From contig OX485806.1 of the NCBI GenBank assembly GCA_950295325.1, positions 28,026,001-28,090,000 of the forward strand: a stretch of DNA of 64,000 bases, given 5' to 3'. Made by a program: the position numbers and the translations under genes. The notes beneath the pieces were generated by a model, which did no database searches, was not told where the DNA came from, and saw nothing but the letters and a program-made list of their open reading frames with translations. Below are positions 35,995-46,741 of the stretch, piece after piece; within the stretch, counting starts at the first letter, position 1; every line of letters starts with the position of its first letter. Source of the DNA: Polytrichum commune (Eukaryota; Streptophyta; Polytrichopsida; Polytrichales; Polytrichaceae).

Positions 35995-38242
35995 ATGCCT
36001 CCTCCATTGAGCTCCATCATCAGGGCAGCTGTAACAGCAATCCGCACGCACGGCGTTCATGGGGCATGGCAACAGGCTAAGGAGAATAACCTAGGGTCAG
36101 ATCACTGCCCACCAAAGTATCTCATGTTTCTAATCTGTCCTCGTATCCTTTGATTCAATGGGACTTTTCATCGGGAGTAAGTTAGGCTTCCTATGGTTTC
36201 CCATTGGGTTTTTTCCATACAAAATCGGTAAATCCTTTCAGCTTGTGGTGCATGCATTTGTGGAGGTAGTGTTTGAGTTTGAGTGAAGAGAAACCTATTT
36301 TGGTTCATCAAGGCCTGAACTCATTTTGAGCACATCTTGGCATTGGAAAATGAGTTTGCCCATCAATGAACCAATATAGATTGGACCTCGTTCAAAACCT
36401 CCACACTACCTCCAATTATGCACCAAAAATTTACCAAACATGAAAGGTTTTCTACGCAACACAACAAACTCGTGACCAAAAACCCTGTTGAGTTGATGAC
36501 TAACAAGCAATGAGCTCCACGTACACCAATGTGGTCGGTCTTGTCAAACACCTCACAGCAAAAAATGTAATGTGGAAAGTACACAATGTCCACACGGCCT
36601 CCTCAAAACTGAATGCAACTTCTGGTTCCTCTAGATCCATATATTTGTTCTACCACATCAAACTACAACAATGAATTAATGCTTACCAAAACATAGGGTC
36701 GCAATTGTAGTCTTTTCTGTGGCAGTGCAACAATAACTTTCTTGGAAATTTAAGGAGATTGCATATACTGTCTGTGTACACCGACATGGCCAGTTTTGTC
36801 AGACACCTTACAAATTTGCGAAGTGCTAAGTCCACAATGTCCACATGGCTTCTCAGTAAAATCAACTGCTGGTTCCTGTAACAGGTCAAGCATGCATCCA
36901 AATCACCTCAAGATCAATATATCAACACTGATATCAACAACATTGTATCAATGCCTGTGCCTATATATAGGGTTGCAGTTTGTCTTCTGTTCATATATTT
37001 GATAGTTGCAAAATACGAAATGTGAGTTGAACTATCAATGTTGAGTGCATTAAGGTTGAATAAGCACTGTAAATATACTGAACCCTTATATCAGGGTATG
37101 TAAGGACACTGACTCTACATTCAATGTTGGCCAGTTGGGTTTTGAGATTTGGGCTGCGACAAAATTAAGGTCTTTGTACAGAACCTCTGAACCCAGAAAC
37201 AATTGCCTCAGCAATAGGAAAGTGATCAAATGATTAAAAAAACCAAGACAAAATGGTAATACATGATAAAGCACCAAAGCTATACCTATATAATAGACTC
37301 ATGCGTTGGTTGTTTGAATCCATGCAGGGCTGGCCTCTGGGATGGAGGTTTATTGTAAGTCATTTTTTACCATTACCAAAGGCTATCTTCAAATAAATTC
37401 ACAATGAAAAGCACCTCCCTACTGACATCATGGTGTATTTCTTACCTTGGCAGAGTTATGAAACTGAAAAGTGCAGATGGCGCAACCTTCAAGGGGGTCG
37501 ACAGGTTTGGAAACAAGTATTGGGAGAAGATAGAAGACACACTACATGGTATAATCACTAACCATGGACACAAACTAGAGGAAAACTAAAACAGATCAGA
37601 TTGGAAGTTCCTATAGCTGAGAGATGACTTTCCAATGCCTGCAGGGACAGTATTTCCAACATTTTTTTGTCCCCCATCATCCCTTGTAGATCAGAGATAT
37701 GTGCATAGGTTTTACCCTGATAACATGTCCCTACATATGCAACAAGTAGTATACATACATCTGCAGAGATTCAAATTAGTAGGAAGTTCAGTGTAGGTGT
37801 TCATTGCAGGAAGGCATAGGTGGGTCGAGTATGCATCTCCATGGGACTATGAAGCAGCAAATGTGCCTCCAGAGTGGCATGGATGGCTCCATCACATCAC
37901 AGACCACACAGCAGATCAGGTATATCCACAATTTCGTTTCTTAAAACCTCAATTAGATGGACTAAATAGACCATATGCCTGCTGATGTAAAAAAACAAAT
38001 TGCGATTTCAGCTGGAGGAATTAAAGTCAAAGCGACTGGAGTTGGCAATAAAGGACAAGGCTAAGTATATGGCCAAAGGTCATGTGCTGCATCCAAGTAG
38101 ACGTAGCTGGCAGCATTACGAGACGTGGCAACCTAGAGGAAATGATCAAATTCCAGTCAGCTTGACCTCCTCCCTTAAGGCTGTCCAACATACTCTCCCA
38201 AAAAAGGAAGTGCCTGTTGAAGGTAAGTGTCAAGACTTCTAA
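35995..38242 (+). CDS. NDUFA12: NDUFA12-like (complex I B17.2 subunit family)
   Basis: Exons 35995-36095, 37454-37548, 37810-37919 and 38012 onward join in phase at GT-AG sites (first donor CCTAGG|GTCAGA is weak). NDUFA12 is an accessory subunit of mitochondrial respiratory complex I. Family marks in order: [20 protein letters not shown] (split by the 37548/37810 junction), [15 protein letters not shown], then [19 protein letters not shown]. This is closer to NDUFA12 than to the assembly factor NDUFAF2, which lacks the GRHRWV block. Arabidopsis NDUFA12 ends near WEP, whereas here about 30 more residues follow. The end is uncertain: reading through the donor at 38222 gives a stop at 38242 (about 178 residues); splicing to 38263 or 38269 would give other short tails. 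Start chosen as the only ATG preceding an in-phase exon with the expected short helical N-terminus. Intron 1 (1.36 kb) carries a duplicated segment. Confidence 0.75.
36370..36900. repeat. Direct repeat in NDUFA12-like intron 1
   Basis: About 100 bases around GTCGGTCTTGTCAAACACC...ACAATGTCCACACGGC (36535-36640) recur as AGTTTTGTCAGACACC...CAATGTCCACATGGC (36790-36890). Origin unknown. Confidence 0.5.
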
Positions 38243-39184
38243 AGTGTAAATACTATTTTCCAGCATGAGGATCACAACAGAAGACTAGTCCAACAGATGC
38301 AACTTGATGTTCCCACCAACCAGACCAAGGAGAACATGAACTCCCGAGCACAAATTTCTGGAGCTCAAATATCCTAAACAGGAAGGAATTACAACTAGAG
38401 ATAGCAAGGAAAAAACATCTTCTATATTACACATAAATCTGTGTATGAGCCAATCTCGGAAGATCAATAATCATGAACACTACAAGGAGATTCAAAAATA
38501 CTTTCAAGCATGCAATCTTGATGGGAGGAAGCCAATTACACCTTATGAGTATGAGTGTTCAATACTTCCCTGGCAAGTGACACAATTAGCTGGGAAGACA
38601 TGCAGCTCAGAGCAGGATCCAAAATTAAAGTGAATACACATCACATCAGGAATAAAAAATTTGAGGATAAAAATGCCCTTGGCCAATTGTAATTGGTGTC
38701 TTTAACCTGCACACTGCAGACCAAGTAGCAGAAGGTTTGCTAATGATGTTGCGTTTTTTATAGGCATACAGAGAGCATAACGGAACCTGCTCAGACTGCA
38801 CTGCCTATATCCCAAATCAATCGCTATTTACTCAGTCCTACCAGAGTAATCCCATGAGTAGTTTGACTGAGAAAATTTTACTGGTTGACATGTTCATCAT
38901 GTCATGAAATTGGAACTGTCATTGATGGCACATCATTGTCCAAACCCTATACAAACTCTTGGGTTTCAGGCTCTTTGGTGATTCACTGCTCAAAAAAGTT
39001 GATCTAGAAGTACACTTGAATCTTGGCTCAATCTAAGAACCCTGTTTGGCACCATTGGCTCCAGGAGCTGCTAGATGTTCCCGCAACAAGTGAACTACAA
39101 CCTTCTCTATCCTTCGTCTTCCTTGGAAGAGGTATTTTGCATGAACAAATGTGTCCAAGTGCTGTTGAGTTTCCCAAAAGACTC
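38243..39184. other. Between two convergent genes; possible untranslated or extra exon sequence
   Basis: Holds the 3' end of NDUFA12-like. A plus-strand frame at 38445-38633 has gene-like composition (ITPYEYECSILPWQVTQL) but no homology I recognise and no proven splice link. RPA3 converges from the other side, its stop at 39185. Confidence 0.4.
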
Positions 39185-40155
39185 TTACACAAAGCAATCT
39201 CGGTTCTCGGTGTTTGAAAGCTGGCAGAGCTTGTTATAAATTGTCATATCTGCACATGAACAAAATAATTGCCACACCACACACTGATGTTGGTTCCACA
39301 TCCTCATGACCAACATCCAGCAAAACAGCCTTACAGAAAACCTCACAAAAAGTTTGAGTTTAAGAGTCTCATCGATTGATCATCACTGGACACAGACACA
39401 AACCCTGGAGAAGCCTACTGGCCATACAGAATCAAATTCTCACAAAAAGCACATTCGGACCAATTTCGACATTTAAGAGTCTCGTCTTTTAAAGATCACT
39501 GGACACAGAGACACATACCTGGAGAATCCTACTAGCCATACAGAATCAAATTCTCACAAAAAGCACATGCTCGAGAAATTCAACGTTGAAGAGTCTCATC
39601 GTTTGATCATCACTGGACACAGAGACACATACCCGATATCGTACAAGTGTTTGCCCTGCTACAGGCAGTAGCAGGGCTCCTCCCGTACAATATCTAGTCC
39701 GTAATTGCCAGACTTAAACTCATCGAGATTGCCACCAAGCACAAAAAGCACATGCTGGAGGAATTCGTTCGATGTTTCAGAGTCTCGTCATGTGTTCATC
39801 ACTGGACAGGAAAAAGCACATGATCACATATTTGACATTCGCAACAGACCAAAGTGCTATACATCAGAATTGCCATAACTCAAAACTCACCGAAATTGTC
39901 ACCGAAGCTCGTGCAAACCTCCGCTCGCAACGAGTGGTCATTCTCGACGACTCCAATTACTTCGACGAATACCGAAGAAGTGGCTGCGTGCGGGGGCACC
40001 TGACGAACGGTGATTTGAATTCCATCCGGTGCATCACCTACCAACGTTCCTCCCTCGTTCCGCGAAACTTTGATGACCGTCGTCACCCTCCTCCCCACGT
40101 AATTCTTGAACAATGCCGCGTTCACTTGCGGCCGAGGGTTTGAAATATCCGTCAT
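39185..40155 (-). CDS. RPA3: Replication protein A 14 kDa subunit (RPA3)
   Basis: Two exons, 40155-39891 and 39249-39185, join in phase (AATTTCG|GTGAGT to GTGCAG|AT) to a 109-residue protein, close to the ~107 residues of Arabidopsis RPA3. RPA3 is the small OB-fold subunit of the nuclear single-strand-DNA-binding RPA trimer used in replication and repair. Conserved points: VNAALFKNYVGRRV at the start, VTTVIKV, DGIQITV, FVEVIGVVENDHSLRAE, FGDNFD, and the C-terminal helix piece TIYNKLCQL in exon 2. The start is the only ATG in the frame; upstream codons are non-ATG. Exon 2 codes only 21 codons. The single intron (641 bases) is filled with a ~112-bp tandem repeat. Confidence 0.88.
39350..39815. 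repeat. ~112-bp tandem repeat in the RPA3 intron, with a hairpin insert
   Basis: Units marked by GAGTCTCRTC...ATCACTGGACACAGA and CATACAGAATCAAATTCTC start at about 39366, 39476, 39591 and 39777. The last spacing is longer because of an insert at about 39632-39700. That insert contains CCCTGCTA-CAGGCAG-TAGCAGGG (39654-39676) nested in GATATCGTAC/GTACAATATC. The insert may be a small fold-back element. Confidence 0.7.
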
Positions 40156-41560
40156 CGTGTGGGCGAGCAATTCACGCAATCGGAGCTTCAAATGCGAACA
40201 GAGAAGAATTGCGCACCACAAACTCTCTGAGAATCGAAAAACACAGAGACCCTGAACAATGAAGCAGATCGATGATGATGCTATGGCGGGAAACCCTAAA
40301 TCCCAAATTTGTTCCCGCCGTTTTCATCTCCAAAAGATTTTGGACTCCAGAGTCTTCTTTGAGATCTACCAATGGGTAGATTTTTTTAAGATTCGAATCG
40401 AATATTGTTATGACTTGTACCCTACACTAAACATCTGATTTAGGGCCGCTTCACATGGAATTCCAAGTCCCAACATGGAGGCAAAGTGCCAATTTTGGAG
40501 CCTCAAGAAACCGTTAAAATATGGTTAATCATCATTAAAGTCACACCTTGATGAGGGAAAAGTTAGACCCAACTCTCAACACTTGTCCCAAGCTTGACCT
40601 TTAAAACATGTTGTTATGTAGGCATCCATGTCATACTTGGGACTTAGGACTTTTTAACCCACATCATTTGGCTCTCAATTAGCGGGCAACAACTAAGTTA
40701 GCGAGTGCATCACCCGTTATTTAGTTCTACATGACAAGTTAGAAAGACTGCTCTAAATAACATGGTACAGCAATTTGACTGCCATATTATATCATATGTT
40801 AGCGTGTAAGCTTTTATTTTTTATCTTTCATTATTTTTTTACCATATTACCTAACGATTGGCACTCAATAAATCACAAAGGTTTGCTATATACTCATTTA
40901 AAACCCTTTTGGTATTGTTGTAGCGACTATTCTTGACACTTTGACATGGTTGGGTAGGTGCTTGTAGTGTCCAATCAATTGTTGATTATCTCTTTGGATC
41001 ACTGTCACCGTGGATTTGGAAGCCATGCAACATTAAAGTCTTAAATCATACCTCAATTTTCTTACAAAAGTATTGAGCCGGAATATTTCAAGCCATTTGT
41101 GATCATGTAATTTTAAGCCATCCATTTTGTGCTACCCATGTAGGTCAATGCTACCCTCTCACGTTTGACATGAAAGAAAACGCTTCCTGAATAAAATTTG
41201 ACTAACAGCTCCATATTTGCACAAGGGTGACTGGGCTATGCCATCAAAACAAGATCAAGTCCAGAAATTATAGCATTTATTCTCCCAAGAGATTCGGACA
41301 GTGGTAGGGGATTTAAGTTAAGTGCATAGTGACAAAAGCAAATGAGCCTAAAACCCTGATGTTACTAGAGGAATATTTCTCAAGAATGCTTGCAAGACAG
41401 GAATTTTTTGGATTCATTGCAAAATTTGACAAGCAAGGAGTGCAATATTCTGCTATATAGTACACCACCAAAGTAGATTCCTCTAATAAAGTCTCTAGAC
41501 TATGTACAAATGACTCAACAAACACGATGAGTCAGAAACAGTGAACACTGATTCAACCAT
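40156..41560. other. Intergenic: RPA3 upstream region, then dispersed repeat
   Basis: The first ~200 bases are the 5' side of RPA3. About 40960-41210 (GGATTTGGAAGCCATGCAAC; GTGCTACCCATGTAGG) has a diverged relative at 50620-50830 in TOC75 intron 3. The rest shows nothing I recognise; the last ~200 bases are the 3' side of MinE. Confidence 0.5.
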
Positions 41561-43975
41561 TCAACCTTGTTTCTCTGCATCTGGATGCTCGAACCGGAAA
41601 TCCACCATCTGGAGGCTCCCGTCAACACCTTCCATGTACTCCATGGTCCGGAGCTCCGTGTTCATCAACTCGTTGCTAAACTCCTGGTACTCAGGCCGCA
41701 CGCGCCGAACCGGCACCGTCACCGAATAAACAGTTCCGAGGTCAGGATCAGAGGTGACATTGAGCTGCACTTTGTCTTCTGATTCAATCTCCACAAAATC
41801 CGAGAGCGCACCGACAATGTTGTTCAGGATTTTCCTCTTGGCATCGTCGTTCACGGAGCACCTATCTGAGATCAAGATCATTCGAAGGCGCTGTTTCGCA
41901 ATCTCAGCATTCGTAGATGATTTAGGCTTCGGTGGAAAAAGAATTGACCAGGCACGCCCTAACCGCTCAAGGAACGAATCCCTATCTGATTCACTAGACA
42001 TTTCCATTTCGTTGTCGTCATCTTTCGCTGCCCAACACCATTGGTGTATCCTTCTTCCTGCATCCTCCTGATTCTGTTGTCTTCTACTTGCAACCATCCG
42101 TAGTTTACCTCCAACTTGTATGAACTCGGAAATGGGGACCACATGGCAAAGTCTTGTAGTTACCTGTAACCCCAAACATATCAGCATTTCAATATACCCT
42201 CTTACCCTGCTGCACGATGATGCTCACTATTCCCAATTTCTTCTTTCAAGAATGTAAGTGCAGATGTCCCAATTGTGAAAGATATATATAAATATATAGA
42301 TAGCCTTGTAGGTATTGAGAATCAGAAAGGTAGCCAGTAAACCACAAAATAAGAACCAAGAGAGCTTAGTTAATCAAAAGCTCTTTTGAGTTACATACTC
42401 GGTTCAAAGCAATCAAAAACTAGAATGAAATAGAAAACAAATCACATGCGGCAATAGCCATATGGTGGTAAGCCATTTGACCAGTGCTGTCTTCCACAGC
42501 AATCTTCGTCGGAGAAGCCACCTTCCATGACATCCCCACTGACTTCATCAGTTCCTGACAGCGGTTCCTTGTCTTGAGTTTCTGTGAGATCTTCAGAGGT
42601 AATGGGAAGACTCAAGCAAATGGTTGCACCATTCAAGAAAGATAGTGTGAAGCTTCAATGGGATGCCCCAGGTTCGATTGAAAATAGACAGACACCAAGT
42701 GGGAGTCTAGCCTAATAATTTAGTCAGGACAAATCAGGACTGCTTTTGTAGTTTTACATTTCACAAACGAGATGTGCACATCCTGTACGTACAATACTGA
42801 AAGAGCTGAAAAACGGTATGCAGATCGATCAGGATTGCGTAAGTGGGGGAATAAAAAAGATTGACAAGTGCATGCTGGCCGGAAAATTAACAACAATGTC
42901 TGAGTGATCTTAAACCAGAACCATACAGCGAAGTGTGAAGCAAGCACCCCTCCAGTTCCAAAAAACAACGTACCCTGAAAAATGGAGGGAACAATCTTCT
43001 GTGTTCATTAGCACTTTGATGACTATGATGATGTTTGATAGATCCACTCCGTAAGTTTCACAATTTACGAGGTCATTCGTCTGAAAGATTCTCACCCACA
43101 TCGGACATTTCGACCCATCCACGCACATGTAGGCAAATGACACATTTGTGGAACAACAACCAACAAAGGCAAAATGTGTATATGATGTATTTTATATAGA
43201 CTGTAAAACTCAACACGACGCATACTTGCAAATGCATCGAAACTTTCTTGAGAATAACGTGAAGAACACCATCCCAAAACTCAAAGCAATCCATCAGAAA
43301 GCAGTAGTAGAAAAAAATCCAAGCAGTGCATGACTCTTGTAACAAAATCAACAGGTGCACTAAAACCCTAACTCTTCAATCGAATTCATCCTCACCCCCT
43401 CCAGAACAAAAATCTCCACAACCTCCTCTGCAGTTCTTCCATTACTCTCAAATTGTATCCCTACTTCCGAGGAGAGATACCAGACAACGAACCTCAAAGT
43501 AGCAGGTAGAATTCAAGCCATTGAAATGTTGGCCATGGTTGAAATGGCATGGTTAAAGGATGCTTGTCACCGACTTGGTTTCCAAGTTGAAACACGCACT
43601 TGAAACCCTAACCCTCGGATCAAATTCACCCTCACCCTCACCCTCACCCTCAAGAAACCCTAAACATACAATCTCCATTGCACAAACCACTACATAACTG
43701 TCCACAAGCCCCCTCCAATGCCCTCAATTCCACATACGAAAATAACCAGCTACCCCAACCTCGATCGACGTGGCAAGTGGATCTATATGAAACTCGGGAA
43801 CAACACCATGTGGCATCAAGGCTACAGAATGATGAATGACTGTAAGTAATCGATTCATAAGATGTGAGATAACATCAGATGAGAAGCGATGGTTTACCTT
43901 GGATGCCACGGGAAATGGCTTGGAAGCACCGGAGCATGCGAGGAAACTTGCAGCAGATGCTGTGGAGGTGCACAT
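41561..43975 (-). CDS. MINE1: Plastid division topological specificity factor MinE
   Basis: Exon 1 (43975-43898) codes 26 residues rich in Ser, Ala and Cys and lacking acidic residues, as expected for a plastid transit peptide. It joins in phase 0 (TCCAAG|GTAAAC to TTACAG|GTA) to exon 2 (42163-41561), giving 226 residues against 229 in Arabidopsis. MinE works in the plastid stroma with MinD to place the FtsZ ring at mid-plastid. Visible marks: FLERLGRAWSILFP before the MinD-binding helix, AEIAKQRLRMILISDRC (about 112-128), then AKRKILNNIVGALSDFVEIE, KVQLNV, LGTVYSVTVPVRRVRPEYQ, and a plant-type acidic C-terminal extension. Residues 40-85 are poorly conserved linker. The MinE core is uninterrupted within one exon. 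Another small exon inside the 1.7 kb intron cannot be excluded, but the phases fit without one. Confidence 0.88.
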
Positions 43976-44900
43976 TGTTGGGAATTTTCAGCAGCAACAA
44001 TGGGAGATTGTTCTTGAGATTGATTCTTGAGAGTAAGTAAGACGAAGTTCGACCGGAATCTCGCTCAACGCTCACCACGTTTGGGCAACGTTGCGAGGGA
44101 AGGAGGGAGGGCGGGAGCTTGAGGGGCCGTATTCTTGGGGCCAACCCCACTAGCACACGCTAAGTGCCCCTCTATCACTATAGCCCTCAAGGGTCACTAC
44201 ACTACACCATTTCATCATCAAGCCACATGAGTCCATCAAGAAGAGATTGTGCCCTCCACCTCAAGCTTCTTGGGGTCAACCACACATTCAAACATATCCA
44301 TCTTGTTATGAAAATATCATATGATCTATACTAAAAATGCGTCTCTAACAAGAGATGCCATTTCAATCATATGTTGTATAAATAGCGATCGTGAGTCACT
44401 GCAGCTCGAGTACCAACCACCACTAACAAACAACACTAAAACATAGCCAAGTCACACATAAACAACACACCTCAACAATGCCATATCAAAGGAGGAGGCT
44501 CCTCACTTAGGAGCCTTCCTCTCCACATCTAAGATTCATCCATCTAAATCTAAATGGATGAAGCCCAACGGATAAGGTGCGGCCGCTGACACCGCATACC
44601 CTGACACATAGCAATGATGCAAGATTGTTGAGATTGATTTCTTAGAGCAAGGAGAAGCTCGAGCAAAATGCCGTTCAATGTTCGACACCCTTGGGCAAAA
44701 TTACTAGGGAGGGTGGGTGAACGAGAACTCGCTTAAGGGACCGTGTTCTTGGGTAAACAGTCACTAGAATATGCTGAGCTCCTCCTTGTTACTGCACTAT
44801 ACATCTTATTTATTGTGGCCTAAGGTAGACATGTGTAATTCGGATACTTTTCTTTGCACACACTTCTTGAAGGATATGAAACATGCGAATTAATGCAAGA
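43976..44900. other. MinE upstream region and spacer
   Basis: The 5' leader of MinE is likely in 43976-44110 (pyrimidine-rich on the minus strand). At 44640-44760 a diverged copy of that leader occurs (TTAGAGCAAGGAGAAGCTCG...GGGTGGGTGAACGAGAAC), so the MinE 5' region appears partly duplicated. No gene. Confidence 0.45.
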
Positions 44901-44924
44901 TAATTAGCAAATCCTAATTGTGCC

Positions 44925-45175
44925 CAAACCTAGTCACTTTTCTCATAATTTTGGAGCTCGTGTGGACATCATTGTCAAAGTGAAGATTCTCTCTCTTATT
45001 AAATGGTCGTATAAGTCCCCTCAGACCCCAATTATGTTTACCAAGTATTGAGCTCATAATGGTTAACAAATTTTGAGAGTGTTGTTCAATTTTTTTAACA
45101 CGTGTTATTTTGGTGTTCGTTCCTAGATCCACACCTAACTACATACCATTGAAATATAAGTGTCCAAATTAGCAA
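44925..45175. repeat. Family R repeat, inverted partial copy
   Basis: The reverse complement of 49880-50080 can be followed from GTCCCCTCAGACCCCAATTATG to GATCCACACCTAACTACATACCA. Non-coding. Confidence 0.6.
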
Positions 45176-46369
45176 CATCTTGGATTTAGGCACGTTTACC
45201 TTACACTATTTCATTGTCGACCCACATAATTTTTCATTTTCCATCATCTTATGAAACTCGTGTTTCTAGCCACTCATAAAATGATGAATGAAGTTGGTTG
45301 ATTATGGACTTGTTATTATTATTTGGATGAAACTAAGTTCTTTATTAATTTCATAGAGTACGGCTTGCTCTAACCATATAGAAGTAGAGTAGACATACCC
45401 ATTTATGATACCCCCTTTCTTAATATATAGAGTCCCCTAAAGTCATCAAGTTCCACACATGTAGCCGTCATTTTCTACTGTGTTGGAAAATGTTGTGAAG
45501 AATCACACATGTAAGCTTAGCCTTCACATTCGGCATGATGGAAAAAGTAAGTTAGAGCACGGATTTGGGTTCCTTGAAAAGGGCACTACTTGTACTCAAG
45601 TTTACATCTTCTAGTTATTGCAAATAAGTTGACCTATGTTGTGAATATGGGTTGGGAGAGAATCTTGCTTTTGAGAATTTACAATAATTTGGAAATTTGG
45701 AAATAAATTTTGATTTTTTTGTTTAATGTTGTGATATCAATTTCTAGACTTGGGAAAAATTACACCAATATCACATATGTACTACACTTATGCAAAATTG
45801 CTTAAGTTAACCGAAATAGGTCTATCTACTCTAGTCTAAGAACCACAATTCATAACTTTCTATTCTATTTGAGCTCCAAATTTTGGGTGAAAATAATAGA
45901 ATACAAAAACTGCTCACTAGGGTCATGTGATGCATAGACGAGACCTATGTTTTTTTAGACAAACAAAGTTAAAGTTTATGTGTTGGCGGCTTGTGATTGA
46001 TTACTCCACAAGAGTTTTGACAATTGTTGTAGCCGAGGAGTAGCATTGAGATGAGCATTTATGGGTTAACTTATAGATCGACTATATGTAAACCTAAATT
46101 TTACGCTTTGAAATTTGTAGCAATTTCCATATTCAAGATTTTTTTTTTTCATATAATACTTGCATTCATTCCTTAAAATTTGTTTCTCAATGCAGTAAAA
46201 ATGATTCCCCGCTACTGCCCCTAAACATATGCAACCTCTCTGTTTTATCAGTTATAGACACATGAACCATATACATCTTTGTAATGAAATCGTTCCCAAG
46301 TTGTACTTTAAAGGGTCAAATGTCTGCAAATAGTAATGTCTCCCAACCTTTCTATCAGCATGGCATCAT
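45176..46369. other. No supported feature
   Basis: AT-rich spacer between a family R fragment and the 3' side of TOC75. Nothing recognised on either strand. Confidence 0.4.
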
Positions 46370-46655
46370 GAGTTTAAAAGATCAAAGTACATGCTCAATA
46401 TATGATAACCATTCTAGGCTCAATAGTCAACATAATTAGAGAGGACCTATATGACCACTTAATGAGCGCGGGAATCTTCACTTTAATGATGAATAAAGAT
46501 ATTCATACGAGCTCCAAAAACTATTAGGAAAGTGGTTCCCATGGGCTCGATTTAGATTTGCTAACCATCTCGTACTAATCGTGAGTTTCATATCCTAGGA
46601 GATCTGGGCTGGTCAGAAAAAGTAACCATTTAATAAGACTCATCTACCTTGGTTG
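46370..46655. repeat. Family R repeat just beyond the TOC75 stop
   Basis: AACCATTCTAGGCTCAATAG...TTTCATATCCTAGGAGA...CATCTACCTT, in the same orientation as the copies in TOC75 introns 7 and 4. It lies 87 bases past the stop codon and may overlap the 3' UTR. Confidence 0.65.
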
Positions 46656-46741
46656 CACAAGATGACAGTGGGCAGGTTTCTCATAGTACCTTGAAGGAGG
46701 GGCACACACAATAATCAACTGTTGAATAGGGGAGGTTCTAA

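Noticed and set aside
41561-42187. MinE as a single-exon retrocopy
   Set aside because: A phase-matched transit-peptide exon with a proper donor exists at 43975-43898, giving the expected full length.
43625-43660. Interstitial telomere repeat
   Set aside because: The short CCCTCA repeat is not the plant TTTAGGG/CCCTAAA unit; it is a simple microsatellite.
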